Origin: Marvania coccoides
Lineage: Eukaryota; Chlorophyta; Trebouxiophyceae; Chlorellales; Chlorellaceae
Direction: 5' to 3'
Assembly (NCBI GenBank): GCA_963854735.1
Contig: OY978103.1
Span: 1,240,001 to 1,304,000, forward strand
Length of the DNA: 64,000 nucleotides
Shown here: positions 44,360 to 56,700 of the stretch, one piece after another
Numbering within the stretch: position 1 is the stretch's first letter
How the letters are laid out: each line of letters starts with the position of its first letter
The notes under the pieces: generated by a model
Told to the model about the DNA's origin: nothing
Seen by the model: the letters and a program-made list of their open reading frames with translations, nothing else
Databases searched by the model: none
Program-made: the position numbers and the translations under genes

Positions 44360-47136
44360 ATGATATTGCTCAGAACACTTTTTGTGGCGGTCTTATTATT
44401 TTCTGTAGCGTCCTTAGCACAGCCGGTGAGTGAGGACTCTGAAAATTAAACTAATCAGTACCCTTGCCTGCCAGCTTGAATTTTCGCCCTAATTTATTTG
44501 TAAACGCAGGGGCAGCGGCAACAGCCCTCTTGCGGCAGTTTTGCCAGTTCCTTTCTCAATTTCACCACCGACCCGGAGCTGACCTTTTTGAACCAACTCT
44601 CGGCCCAAGATGCCAAGTTAAATCTGCTTCTCAACGTTCTCAATAGCTCCATGACATGGTTTTTTCCTACCGACGACGCACTCGTGCAGGGCATCAAGCG
44701 TTACAGTGGGTTTTTTGTGGTTTCTAGCTGCACGACTGCATCCTCGCTCAAACAAAAGGCAAGAAAAGTCTCGAATCGGTCCCTTTTTGCTGTGCAGGTG
44801 GCATCGACGTTGCAAAAGTTGACATTGGGAAGTTTCAGGAGGGTTTCCTGAGTCAGGAGGGTTTCCTGTGGTTGTACAGGATGCTCGATGGCAGCTATAC
44901 CCCAGAATCTCTTGTCAATCTTGGGACTGTCAACTCTATGCTGGGCATAGTGAAGCAGCAGGATTTTGTAGTCAAAGCGTTCACTGATGCCAGCGGCCAG
45001 CTTTTTGTCCAGAGTTTGGCAAACAACGACACAGCGCGGGTGCTGGCCTCTCAAGAAGTTTGCAATTCATACGTAGTGTACAAGTTGGACAAACTGCTGT
45101 TACCAGCAGAATCGACCAGCGACCTGTCCATCATAAATGAAGATGCAGCTACTGTGGCTAAAATTATCCGCGACAGCAGCAGCTGTGCGGTGTCGTTGCC
45201 GGAGTCGTTGAGCGGCATCGGAACTGCGCAGCGATGGCTGGAAGTGTGGAACACCACAGGCATGCTGGAGCCGCTGACGTGAGCATCTTACGTTTCATCT
45301 TCCTCATTTCTAACTCCGTATTGTATTGTATAGCAGTATTAACATGAACTTTGGTTGCCTTGGATTGTGCCCCCTTGGTAGTAGTATTACGTATTACTAG
45401 AGGCATTTTAATTTTGCTCCCTCTCTCTTTCTAACTGCGAAACTCCCATTTTTTGCCCCTCTGCCTGCAGCAACACATCATTGGCATCCACCATTTTTGT
45501 CCCTCAGAATGAAGGAGTTATCAGCGCTGGTCCGCAAGCTGCCACGGCCAGCGCTGTGATGTACAGCATGCTTCCAGGAGAGTGGTGCGTCGATGACTTA
45601 GTCTCCGCCGGCAGTAAAAACAGCATGCTCGGCGAGGTGGTGGGCAGAGAAATTCCCCTGCGGTTCAGCAAAATAGGGGAGGAACTGCTCGTCATTGGTG
45701 AATTTGGCAGGGCGTTGGTGTTGAAAAGAAGCATGGGCTGCCACAGCGTTGTTTATATCATCGATGCTCCGCTGCTGCCGCCCCCTGACGTGGATGTCCC
45801 CGCGCCGCAGGCGTTGCCCACCAACCAGACTCGCCACATCACCTGCAACCCGGCGGTGTACTTGCAGCCACAAACTGGTGCCATCCAACCTGCGCTGATG
45901 CCAACTGCAGAAGAAACTACGGCGCCATCGTCTACCTCCGACAGCAACAACGCCGCTTTGGCCATTGGACTGGGCATTGGGCTGGGGTGCGCTGCTCTGG
46001 CTACTGGTGTCGCCATTGCCATAATCTACCGTCGGCGCCAATCAGTACAAGTGGTCGCCGCCGTAGACACACGTGCTGAAGGATTCAGTACTGACCATCC
46101 AACAACCTCCGAAGACACGCCGATGCAGCCTGCAACGGCCAGGAGCTCAACCCCCGCGCTCAATGTTTTCGGCTCCCCGCGGTCGCCTGGTTCTCCAGGT
46201 TTCTTCTCTGTCACCGAGTTCAGTACAGTCTCTTCTGCCACTGCCGCAAGGTCTGCGCCTGAGAAAGCACCATTGACCCAGGCGTCCCGCACCCCGCCAA
46301 CCGATATGCTCACCCATGATCTGTGGGAGATCGACCCAGAAGACGTCGAGATCCATTTGGACGACAACGACAAACCGATCGAACTGGGTCGAGGCTCGTT
46401 TGGCGCAGTCTACAGCGGCACCCTGCGCGGCGTCCAGCCGGCGGCTATCAAGGTGCTGAATGCGAGCGTGGGGGACGAAGCAGAGGCTGCATTCCAGCAG
46501 GAAGCCGCCATTTTGATGCACATCAACCGCGACCGCAACGTGGTGCAACTGTATGGCTCCTGCAAGATGCCCGATGGGAGACTGCTGCTGGTGATGGAGC
46601 TCATGGAGGGTGGCGACTTGCGGCGAGCTCTGAACAGGCCTGAGAGTGCGGATGCGCTGGCATGGCACCGCCAAGGGAAGGGCGTCGCTCTGAACATCGC
46701 GCGCGGGCTGACAGCGCTGCACGCCGTGAACGTCGTTCACCGTGACCTAAAGTCAAAGAACGTGCTCCTCAGCGGTGATTTTCAGACCGCCAAGATTGGC
46801 GACGTCGGAATATCCGCTGTGCAATCCAAGGGCTACCTCACCGCCACCGCTGGGCAAGTCGTCGGAACTCTGGCTTGGAGCGCCCCCGAGTTGCTGCTCG
46901 GCCAGCGCTGCACCGAGAAGATTGACGTGTACAGCCTCGGAATCGTTTTGTTTGAGCTTGCAACGGGAAAAGCACCGCAGCGGGGGTTGACCCAGCCGCC
47001 GCCGCCATCGGAGCGCTGCCCCGCAGGTCTTGCGGCGCTAATCAAAGCATGCACCAGCCCCAAGCCCCGACAACGGCCATCGGCTAGGGAGGTTCACGAA
47101 AGAATTTTGGGAATACCTCCGGTGGCAGAGACCTGA
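44360..47136 (+). CDS. Fasciclin-domain receptor-like protein kinase
   Basis: Four exons (44360..44425, 44510..44705, 44798..45278, 45471..47136), GT-AG, in phase, give 802 residues. Exon 1 is a neat signal peptide (MILLRTLFVAVLLFSVASLAQP). The ectodomain resembles two fasciclin (FAS1) units: FLNQLSAQDAKLNLLL ... MTWFFPTDDALVQGI ... YVVYKLDKLLLP, and again ASTIFVPQNEGVIS ... MGCHSVVYIIDAPLLPP. A single membrane span (about 410-434, ALAIGLGIGLGCAALATGVA) leads to a cytosolic kinase (about 550-795) with GRGSFGAVYSG, AAIKVL, VVHRDLKSKNVLL (HRD about 670), GDVGIS in place of DFG, and SAPELL. The kinase is TKL-like. FAS1 domains mediate adhesion or matrix contacts, so a cell-surface sensor is inferred. 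Confidence 0.9.
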
Positions 47137-47993
47137 CAAACTCATTTTATCGTATTTAGCATTTATTGCTGATGGTGAATTTGAACACATGTACATGCGT
47201 TGAATAAACAACCATCTCTAAAAAACGATGCAGCATCCATCATTTTCTTTTCTATCAAATTGACCACTACAAATTAATTTTCAGTGCCAACAAACTTTCT
47301 CAGAAAGAGTCTGCCCTCTTTTCACCGCCTTCGCCTACTCTTATAAACAATTCACTTGAATACACGCATCCCTTTTTTCAATCGATTTGACTTTCGTTGT
47401 TTTCAACAAGCATTCTTTTGTTATCCCTGACTCAAATTACTATCATTTTAGTCAATCTCTTTATTTTTTCACTCCTATTTTTTTTTGGCCGCAAACTGAA
47501 ATTTTACCAAGCGATGTCGCATTGGTTACGGAATTATTGCTGCAGTACTATACTATGCCGCGTAATTTGCATATAATCGGTTAGATGAGAAAAACAACCA
47601 GTGCAAGAAGATCTCCATGCAGCATGAGAACAAGGTGCCGGGAGCTAAAAAATGGGTGCATGCGCTGCCCAAAATTGAGACACGGTGGCATTTCTAGGTG
47701 AGCTTTACATTCATGGGCGCTTGGTTCATGCGCGCATTAAGAGGAGGCGACTTTGAAAATATTTGCACAAACTTTTGCATTAACTCACAATTTTTTTCTT
47801 TTTGCACGCTTCCTCAAGATTTTATTGCCATCAAAGGAGGTTTATTATTTCGCACTCTCAATCCTCAATATCATATATAATTGCATTATTTTAGGGTATT
47901 TTTTTCCGCAATGATGGCCATCAATTTTTCGATTTCGGAGCAGATCTTTTTAGAATACTCAATGTAGAAGTGCAAGCACCTTGCACGTGCGCG
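47137..47993. other. AT-rich intergenic region
   Basis: Spacer between two plus-strand genes, with several short T-rich tracts. I see no gene, repeat family or structured RNA. Confidence 0.5.
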
Positions 47994-50900
47994 ATGTCGA
48001 CAAACCCAAATTCAGACGAACAGCTTGGGTGGGCGGTCAATTTGAAGCTGCACTCAGTGCTAGGATTGCCCCGAAATGATTTAATTGTTAAGCTGCAGGT
48101 GCGCGCAGATGGATTTCTGCTTTATAACCCCCATTTAGTAATAACAATAACGCCGATGAAGCATTCGCTGCGCAGGTTAGCTCCCCAGGGGACCCGGCAT
48201 GCTCATGGTCGACTGCCGCTGTGCCAAGTTTCAACGGCACCGCTTTCCTGGGCGCCTGGACCACGATTGTGGTGCAAAACAACAGTGAGCTGAAGCTTGA
48301 CCTGGGGGAGACTGCTCCAATGCTGGAGTTTCTCAAGGGCGGAATTTTCAACGCCACCGCTGTACTGGACCTCTCCACATTTGGGCCAGACGTTGAGGGA
48401 GGCAGCGGGCCCCGGGAAACAACGATCTTAATGGAGTCCACCCATAGATCGAAGCGCGTGGCAGAGGTGCGAGGGATAGAGGCGAAAAACTGTTCAATAG
48501 AATGTTGGGAAAAGCAAACGGGGATTTCTACTCAAAATGCTGCGTTTATTACTTTGAATTTCCCTACAGGCTCTTGATAAGTCGATGGAGGGCGTTGTGA
48601 AGGCGGCAGAGGGCACCGCCCTCGCAGCGGAGGCTGTTCAGAAGAAAATCAGCGAGGCGGTTAGCAAACCCACTCCGCCAGCTGAGGAGCAGGAGACTGA
48701 AGCCTCCGCTGCAGTTGCCGCTGCGACTGACATCGAAGCTGGAAAGGGAGAGCCCCCTGCCGAGGAGCCGCACCAGGGAGGGGAAGAAGGCGGAGGCGCC
48801 GGGTTTTTTTCGACTGGCAGCGTCACGCTGCGCGCCAGCATCGAGGCTATCCCGCTGAGCCAGTGGATGCATCAGACTGGTACCTATGCGTTTCGAGGGT
48901 GCGCTTTGGAGCAGAGCGTGTCCCACTCTCTGCCAAGGAGCCTTCACTCTTACGCCCATGGCGGCTTCATGGGGCTGGCTTGCACCGTGCTGGCAGACCC
49001 CAAGTGGAGCGAGATAATGCAGAGGGAGAGCCCAGAGGGATGGTCAGCGCTGCAGACGTGCGTATCAGCATTTAATTTAATGTTGATATTTGTTCTTGCG
49101 TTCTTGTCTTTTCATAGTGTCATGCCTCCTACCTGTTGCAGGGAGATTTTGAAGATGAAGATCACCGGTAAGAAGACCCCCCCCAGCATGCTGTACGGCA
49201 AGTTCATGGTTGTGCTGGAAAATTCCCCAGTGCTGTGCGCCTATGGGCTGGTGAGAACGCAAAGCACAGCCCCGGTAGGAACCACTCTCACTGCTGGCGG
49301 TGGCGATGGCAGGGAGGGGGAGGAGAGAAAAGCTGCAGCGGCAATAGCAGGGCTGCAAACGCCTGTCGCCACTGCTCCTGAAATATTTCAGGCCCCAGGA
49401 GCTCAAGTAATGGCGGCGGGGGTGGAAGCTTTTGCCAGCAGCAGCGGCGGCTCTGCTATTGGCAGAAGCGTGCAGAGGAAGAAGACGGGGGCGCTGCTAC
49501 AGTACCAGGCTGCCATGTCGGAGGTGAACTGCTATGGCTACCGCCCTGTGGCCCTGGAATGGGACATTTGGTGAGCTCGTCAATCAAGTACTCATTTTTA
49601 TATAAATAAATTACCGATCGCTTCGCAATTTATATGTTTCTCCTATTTAACACAGTGCCGTCTCTTAATAACTTCTTCAGGGTGAACCCCCGCACGCCTG
49701 CTTCCCTAGAGTCTGCCACCATCAATCACGGCACCTCTGGCGCTCTGGTCACCCAGGCAGTGCTCACGACGGTGCCAGGACTCAAGTGCGCAGCACGCCA
49801 AGCTGGTTCCATCCAGATCAACAGCCAGGGCATCTCTCCGGTGGAGTGGCTCACTCAGCTGGGCCACTCAGTCAACTCTGGAGCCAACGGCGATCGTGAC
49901 GTCCCGCTGCCGCTGTACGGCCCTCAAGAGACCTACTGGAAGCTGGAGTTGGCGGTGGAAGCAATCAGTGGGCTTGTAAGAGGTGGGGCGGGCGATAAAG
50001 AGGCAGAAACTGGGGCTGAATCGCCCAAAAAGAGCGCTGTCGTTGCATGGGATAATGTGAGAGTGGCTGTGGACGTGGACAGCGACGATGTGGTGCTGCC
50101 AGAGGTCATAACTAAGCCTGCAGAGGTGGCGCCAGACGGCACCGCCACGTGGACCTACGCTCCTCCTCCTTCCGACACGCCTCTCGCTGCTGCTCCTTCC
50201 AAAATGTCGGTTTCGACTCCCCTGGAGTTTTGGCCACTGCCTTCTGAGCTGGAGCACGACGATCTGCTGCTGACGGTGCAGGCAGTGCGGCGGGGGATGA
50301 CGGCGTTCAGGCGGCACCGCCTTGGCCTGGTGCGGCTGAAGTTGGATCAGGTGGTGGCAGAGCACCCGCGGCTGACGGCGGGAGAGGATGCGGTGCTGGA
50401 GCTGGTGCTGGGGCCCATGCAGGACCGCCGAGTTAACATCGTGCGCAACAGGCACGCCGGGGACGGCGGAGACGACGACGAAGAGGAGATTCATAATATT
50501 GCGACGGAGGAGGAGGAGGAAGGAGGGTCCTCGCCAAAATTATCGCAGTCGGCTTCAGCAGCGGCGGCGGCATCAGCAGTGGCAGCTGGCGAGATCCGGC
50601 TGCGCGTGCGGATGAGGCTGCGCGCTGTTGGCGTGATTGACGCCATGGAGGCCATGGGGGTGCCCCGCCCGGCAGCGCAGACCGCTGCAGCCATGCTGCG
50701 TTCCCCCGGGGGGCTTTACCTGGACGTGAAGAGCGCCTACTCCACTGCCTACGATCTGCAGCTGTTTGTGAGCTCTTTACGAGGGGTGGGCATCACCCCC
50801 AAGGCGGTGTGCTCGTTCAAGCTGGAGCAGCTGGCCATGGGTTCCCTGGTGGACACCGTGCTGTTTTTTCACGGGCTGTCTGGGGTAGAAAACGCAGCAG

Positions 50901-52541
50901 ACGCCGGGGGAGTGCCCCCTGGTCAGTTTGTTTTGTTCAACGGCGCCTCCTTCTTAGTGGACATTCGCCCCTCAGAGATGGAGCGCCTGGGGAAGAGGGC
51001 CACCGAGAGGGTGGTGGAGGCGACGGAGTGGCCCATCGACCAGTCGTCTGTCGAGAAGTACCGCTCCCTGTGCGAGCAGTACGGCATCGTCGGTGAGTAA
51101 ATAATGAGGAGGCATAGAAAAAGAATATCTCGTTACATGTTTTCCCTGTATGCCCAGTATACCCCAAGGTCAGGCTCCGTGAACGAGTCCCCATTTTGGC
51201 TGTTTTCCTTTTGCTAACTAACTCAAAAATGCCCTCTATTCTGCCTCCTTTTCCACAGGTGGCATCTACGTGCAGGAGCCAGACATCGCTCCCTCAGGCA
51301 TCGACTCTCTGTGCCGCCTCATTACTGAAAACCCTGAAGACTTCCCGCTGGGGTTCGCCTACGGCCACCTCCCAGGCCGCGCAGTCGGCTTTCTGGACGC
51401 CAAGGGCCGCGGGTTTGCCAGCCAGCAGATCGTTGAGGAGTTTGCGGCGAGGAAGGATCTGTCGGGGAAAACCATCAAGCGCATCCGCGCTGGGGAGCAC
51501 CGCGAGGCCTCCCTCGCCACCATCACTGTATGGGCTGGGCGGCTGTTGCACGGCGAGGACTGGATGACGGTGAACGAGCAGCGGGCGCTGTGCACGCTGC
51601 TGGCGGAGGTGGAGCCTGATGCAGCGGTGGCAGCGATGGTGGAAAGCGTGGGCGGGGTGGGTCCCTTGGTGGCTCGCACGCACCAGCACTACGAGATGAC
51701 CACGCCGCTCACGCTGCTAGAGGCGGGCCTCAACCACAACTACACAAAGAGCGTCGTCCGGCTGCTGCGCAACCGTGGCGTGCTGGCGGCGCTTCCCCTG
51801 GAGGATAAATGCGATCTGGCTCGGTTCTTTGTGGGGCCGGTCATGCGGGGGTATGGCGCTACCTATCTGGCTCAGGCGTCTGGCATGCGCCGGGGGCTGC
51901 ACAAGCACGCCAAAGAGGGGCTGCTGTGCCTGCTGGAGAGCTGCACCGCCAAAGAGGTGGCGGAAGTGGAGCGGGTGCTGGGAGGGCGGAAGAAGCTGGA
52001 GTCCCGCCTGCGGGGGTGGCTGTGGATATCTTTTGTGTACAACCGCAGGCTGAGGGACGTGGACGCGACTCACAAAGAAGACCCCCAGCGGCTGGCGTAC
52101 ACAAATGCAGAGCTCAAGTATGCAGCGCTGCCGCGGGTGCCCGTGACTGCTGAGGGCGGCAAAGTGGACATGAAGGCAGCAGCCCACACCCGCGACAAGC
52201 TCCCTCGCGAGACAGCGTTCAGGGCGGTGCGCAAGTCGTTTTGCTGCGGCTTCACCTGCGGATACTCGCTCCTGCTGGAGGCGCTGACGCTGGGCACGTT
52301 TATACCGTGCTGCGTGCTGCCCCGTGTGTGCGGGAACGCGCTCAAGGGGGCGTGCGGCCTGCCCGCGGTGTTTGCCTTCATTCTGGGGTTCATCATCGCC
52401 ATGGGCATCATCATTTTCCTCGCCTTCATCAAGGATCAAACAGCGCCGAAGCCCGGCCCTGGGCTGGCGCCCTCGCCTGCCCCAGATTTTGCGCAGACGC
52501 TGGACGAGGACTTGCTGCCCAAGGACGTGCCGACAATTTAA
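47994..52541 (+). CDS. Unrecognised large protein with a C-terminal membrane anchor
   Basis: Six exons (47994..48098, 48176..48466, 48570..49057, 49142..49570, 49681..51092, 51259..52541), all GT-AG and phase-consistent, give 1335 residues. The N-terminus (VNLKLHSVLGLPRNDLIVKLQ ... FNGTAFLGAWTTIVVQNNSELKLDL) could be a C2-like beta sandwich. Further beta-rich stretches with Glu/Ala-rich linkers follow (LKMKITGKKTPPSMLYGKFMVVLENSPVL; DLLLTVQAVRRGMTAFRRHRLGLVRLKLDQVV). The C-terminal 430 residues are helical, end in a Cys-rich patch (CCGFTCGY, PCCVLPRVCG) and one strong membrane span (about 1284-1308), then a short acidic tail. A tail-anchored protein with membrane-binding modules is inferred. 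Intron 3 (84 nt) is open in frame and could be retained. Confidence 0.8.
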
Positions 52542-52567
52542 ATAAATAAATAAATAAATTAATAAAT
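52540..52567. repeat. (AAAT)n microsatellite after the stop codon
   Basis: AAATAAATAAATAAATAAATTAATAAAT begins at the stop codon of the preceding gene and lies in its 3' UTR. Confidence 0.8.
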
Positions 52568-52810
52568 ATGAAGTCGGAGTGCGAGAGAGTCAAGTTATTT
52601 ATATAAAAATGACGAATTCAACACCACCACGTGTATGCATGGCATGCATTGCAGTAAAAATGCCTAGTTTTCCGCGCCAACGTCACTTTCCGATTTACTT
52701 TTTTGAATTAGAAATTATGTTATTTGATCAATCAAGCTCAAGAGAAAAAACTTTTCTCAATTTATAATTCATTATTTACCCCTACACAATTGCACAATCA
52801 ATCAGTTTTT

Positions 52811-53398
52811 TTACTTTGCAGCATGCAGTAACTCAAACTGGTCAGGCCGCACGAAGAATTTGCCACCGCCCTGGGAACGCACTGCATGCTCCTTTGGCCG
52901 CGTCCCCACCAGTCGGTCCATCACCGCTTGCATCTCCTCAGCAAGCTCGCTCGCGCTTTTATCGCTGGGTGGCGGCATTGCTGCTGTGGCTGCGGTAGAA
53001 GTTGCGCCACCAGGGCACATGGCTCCATGCATAAGCTGTCGCGGGGCCCAAGGTCGCTGCGCGAAGCTCTGGTCGACGGTGGGTGGTTGTGCGCCGTGCT
53101 CTGCTGCCGCACGGAAGGCCGCAGTGGTTGCTGGCGACACCAACGAGTGTGCCAAGTCAACACCAGCAACCTGCCGCTGCAGCATCGCGCCGCGGCTCTC
53201 CCGCCGCATCGCCGCAATTTTCTCAAATTTTGAAGATCGCGGAGGTCCTCCTGGGCCAGGATAATATGGAGGGCCTCCTCCACGTCCTCCTGCGCTGCCG
53301 GGATGTGGCGGGCCACTTCCACCTCTGCCGCCACCTCCTCGATGCGGGGGTCCGTCTTGATGGAAACCACGGTTGTCAGGGTGTCGAAGGTCTGCCAT
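52811..53398 (-). CDS. Small Gly/Pro-rich protein of unknown function
   Basis: Single exon, 195 residues, ATG at 53398. Residues 15-55 are Gly/Pro/Arg-rich (GGGGRGGSGPPHPGSAGGRG) and may bind RNA. The rest is more ordinary: SSKFEKIAAMRRESRGAMLQRQ, then ELAEEMQAVMDRLVGTR, ending KFFVRPDQFELLHAAK. I do not recognise the family. Codon use and the closing stop fit a real gene. It diverges from ATXR3. Confidence 0.6.
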   Translation of the reverse strand: MADLRHPDNRGFHQDGPPHRGGGGRGGSGPPHPGSAGGRGGGPPYYPGPGGPPRSSKFEKIAAMRRESRGAMLQRQVAGVDLAHSLVSPATTAAFRAAAEHGAQPPTVDQSFAQRPWAPRQLMHGAMCPGGATSTAATAAMPPPSDKSASELAEEMQAVMDRLVGTRPKEHAVRSQGGGKFFVRPDQFELLHAAK

Positions 53399-53776
53399 GA
53401 TGGGGAATTAAATGCCTAAAGTAGCGAGCAAAGTCGAAAATACAAAAATGTTTGATTTCAGCTCAGCGTTAAAATCAAACTAGTTTGCAGCTTGATTGAC
53501 TGCTGCCTGGCCTTTGTTTGATTATGCTTTGATTATGCAACGACGATCAACGCCAAATCATCTTCATTTGGGGGCCCTGCTGGAAAAGCTCACACTTGAA
53601 AAACCGCTAGCTTGCGAAAAATTCGTCACGTTCTATCAATTGTAGCCCCTAATAAAATTCTGAAAATTCTGGCTTGCCTCGGGCATGCCACACAAGCTGC
53701 ACGCCTTTAAAGAAAAACACATCATCATTCAATTTATTTAAATCGCCACTTGCTCAGTAGCGCACCCAACTCTGAG
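53399..53776. promoter_or_regulatory. Divergent promoter region of the Gly-rich gene and ATXR3
   Basis: 378 bp between start codons on opposite strands. Two overlapping gattatgc(t) units occur near 53520-53540. No other signal was recognised. Confidence 0.35.
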
Positions 53777-56700
53777 ATGGACGATTACCGAACATGGATG
53801 CCGCGTGTTTCAACGCTGGCGTACAAGGGTCTGCCAGATCCCCCCAAGCCTGGGGACGCATCTTGGTCTGAGGAAGCCACTGCCGAGGCCCTGACGAAGC
53901 TGAAGTCAATCAACGCCGAGCTCAGCAACGTCTTCGGCCACCGCCCTGAGCCTGTGGGCCAGCACCTCAAGTACGTGCCTCCTTCACCACCAATTCTGCA
54001 CTTCTCAAATTGCTAATCATTGCAGTATATTTTTCTGTTCGCGCATTATCTGCTCCCAACTGAACATGTTCTCTTTTCACCTCTTAAATCCCCGCCAGTT
54101 CGCTGGTTGCGGCGATGGAGCAGGGCGACCGCACCTCCGCGACAGCTGCCCTGCCGCTCTTCCGCTCCGCCCTGGGCAAAACCCTGCTCTCCTTCACAGA
54201 GGTGGGCAACGCCGACCACGCCCAGGCCGCCAGCGCGCTGCTGGACTCTGTCAACGCCGCGTTCGCCCCTCTGGGCCTGGGCACGGTGCCCCGTGCGCCC
54301 GGCGCGGGCCCCGCACCCACCCGCCCTAAACTCATCCCCGCTGAGACTTTCTTCCTGCCCCCAGACTCGCTGGAGGACATACTCTCCATCACCGTGGATC
54401 CCAGCATGCTAGCCATCAAGCCTGGCCCTGGCCGGCCCATCCCTGCCGGCATCCCTGGGGCACCCCGCAGGCGGGGACGGCCCCCGGCAGCCCACCGCGC
54501 CGTCAGCGAGGGCGCAGGCAACCCCACGCTCGACGCCCAGGTCGGAAACGACGCTGCCATCGCTGCTGCCATGGCAGCAGACGCAGATTTCGGCGCTGCT
54601 GCTGCAGTGGGCGTTCCTGGCGCTGGCAGGGGAAGGGGGCGTGGCAGGGGGCGCGGGCGTGGCCGCATGGCTGGGTACAAGCGCCGCCCTGCCGCTCCCC
54701 CCGTGTGGACCTCCACGCTGCAGCGGCAGCTCGCCATGGCGCTGCGTGACGTGCTGGGGCTGCAGCACCCGCCCCCGGCTGAGGGCGAGCCGCCCTTGGA
54801 GCCGCTGTCGCCGCTGCTGGACCACTTTGCGCGGCAGCTGGGAGAGAGCGGGGCTGCAGACGGAGTGCGCATGCTGGGCCTCACCATTCCTGGCGTGCTG
54901 CAAACCCTGGACGGTGCACTTTACCTAGAGCCCGAAGAAATGCTGGGCAGCCTGCGCGAGGAGGCCCACACCGCCGCTGAGCAGTTCCTGGCGCAGCAGA
55001 CCACCGAGGTGCGTCGCGGCAAGGTCATTGGCACCGCTGACGCATTTTGCAACCTCGCTGGAGAGCTGCTGGATGCGGTGCTGGCGGAGCTCACAAAAGC
55101 GGCCAAAGCGCTGCGCCTGGCGCAGCCCGACCCTGAGCCGGAGCTGATGGACGAGGAGGTGCCTGTGCCAACGGGTGAGGAGGAGTACACGCTGCCTCTG
55201 AACAAAGCTCCTCTGTGCATTCAAGCCAACCGGGAGCCCTACCGCCACGGCGACTGGAGGAAAACTCCCTTCGTGCCGCGGCCATACGTGCGGCTGCAGG
55301 AGTACTTCATCGTGGAGGAGGCCACGCGGGCGACCATCGAGCGCAAGCTGCGCACCCGCAAGAAGGGTGGCTGCAGCGGGGAGCACTGCGCCGAGCGCGA
55401 GCACCTGGGGACCTACTCCCTGGAGCAGGAGTGCTTCGCCACCCCCTGCAGCTGCCTTGCGCGCAACACCGAGTGCGACGAGAGCTGCGGGTGCGCCCCC
55501 GCCGGGCGGTGCCTCAACCGGGCGGTGACCAAGCGCGAGACGGTGGCGCTGGGGGACGATGTGGAGGAGATCAACAGCTGGGGCATGGACTGCTACACCC
55601 GCAGAAACATCCAGGACGGTGAGTAGTAGCAGAAGCATTGCATAGCTTTACTCCCAGGGTGTTTTGCAGGTTGGAATTAGTGGTATTTGCTCGTGGTATT
55701 CTGGCACGCTTCCAACCCTCTTTTCTCGCTGTCCCTTGAATTGCAGCCGTGCTGGAGTCCCAGGTGTACGGAGCCTACGACATGCCCGACTACAAGGCAG
55801 TCCTGGACAAGCTCAAGGCAGGAATCATCCCAACGCGCGCCGCAGCAACCGCAGCGGGGCAGCACGCAGCCGTAGCCGCAGACTCCCCCGCGCCCATGGA
55901 ACTGCTGATTGCTACCACGGGAGGCGAGGGCGCTGCTGCTGTGGGCAATGGCGCTGGGCCGTCAGCGGTCGCCACCGCCCCACCTCCCTCCCCGCATCTC
56001 TCAGAGTACGCCAGGTCTCGCGCCGCAGTGGAGCGCGCTGTGGTGGACTGGATTGAGCGGCAGCTGATCCCCGCCATCAACCGCCAGGGCGACAATGGCT
56101 GGGACCTGCGTGTGGGGCTGGCAGACGTCAAGGCACGGGCGGCCGCAGCCGGGGACGCCGCCTCGCTGGGCGCTGCGGAGGCGGTGGAGGCTCGCCTGAA
56201 CCTGACTGGGTATAACTACTTCCGCGTCCACCCCAAGGGCACGGGCCTGGCGTGCCGGCGCAAGGGCGGGCTCCCCCGACTGACCTTTGTCGAGGAATAC
56301 TTGGGGGAGATCCACACCCCGCACCGCTGGTTCGAGCTGCAGGATGCGGTGAAGAAGATCACTGGCGACGAGCTGCCCGACTTTTACAACATCGTGCTGG
56401 AGCGGCCGAGAGATGACCCCGACGGGTACGACATTCTGTTTGTGGACGCGGCGGCCAAGGGCGCGCACGCCTCCCGCATGTCCCACTCCTGCACCCCCAA
56501 CTGTCAGGCGAGCTAATACATCGATTTCATTTATAAATCATTTATTACTGGGTTGGTTAAAAAACAGCTCGTTGGTTGTATTCATGCTGGCAGCGCTCCT
56601 CCTTACAAGTTAGCCCCAGTGAATTGGAAAATGTCAATTTCTAATGTTAGTCTGTTCGCTTCCTTCATCTTCTTGCTGTGTGCAGGCCGTTGTCATGGCG

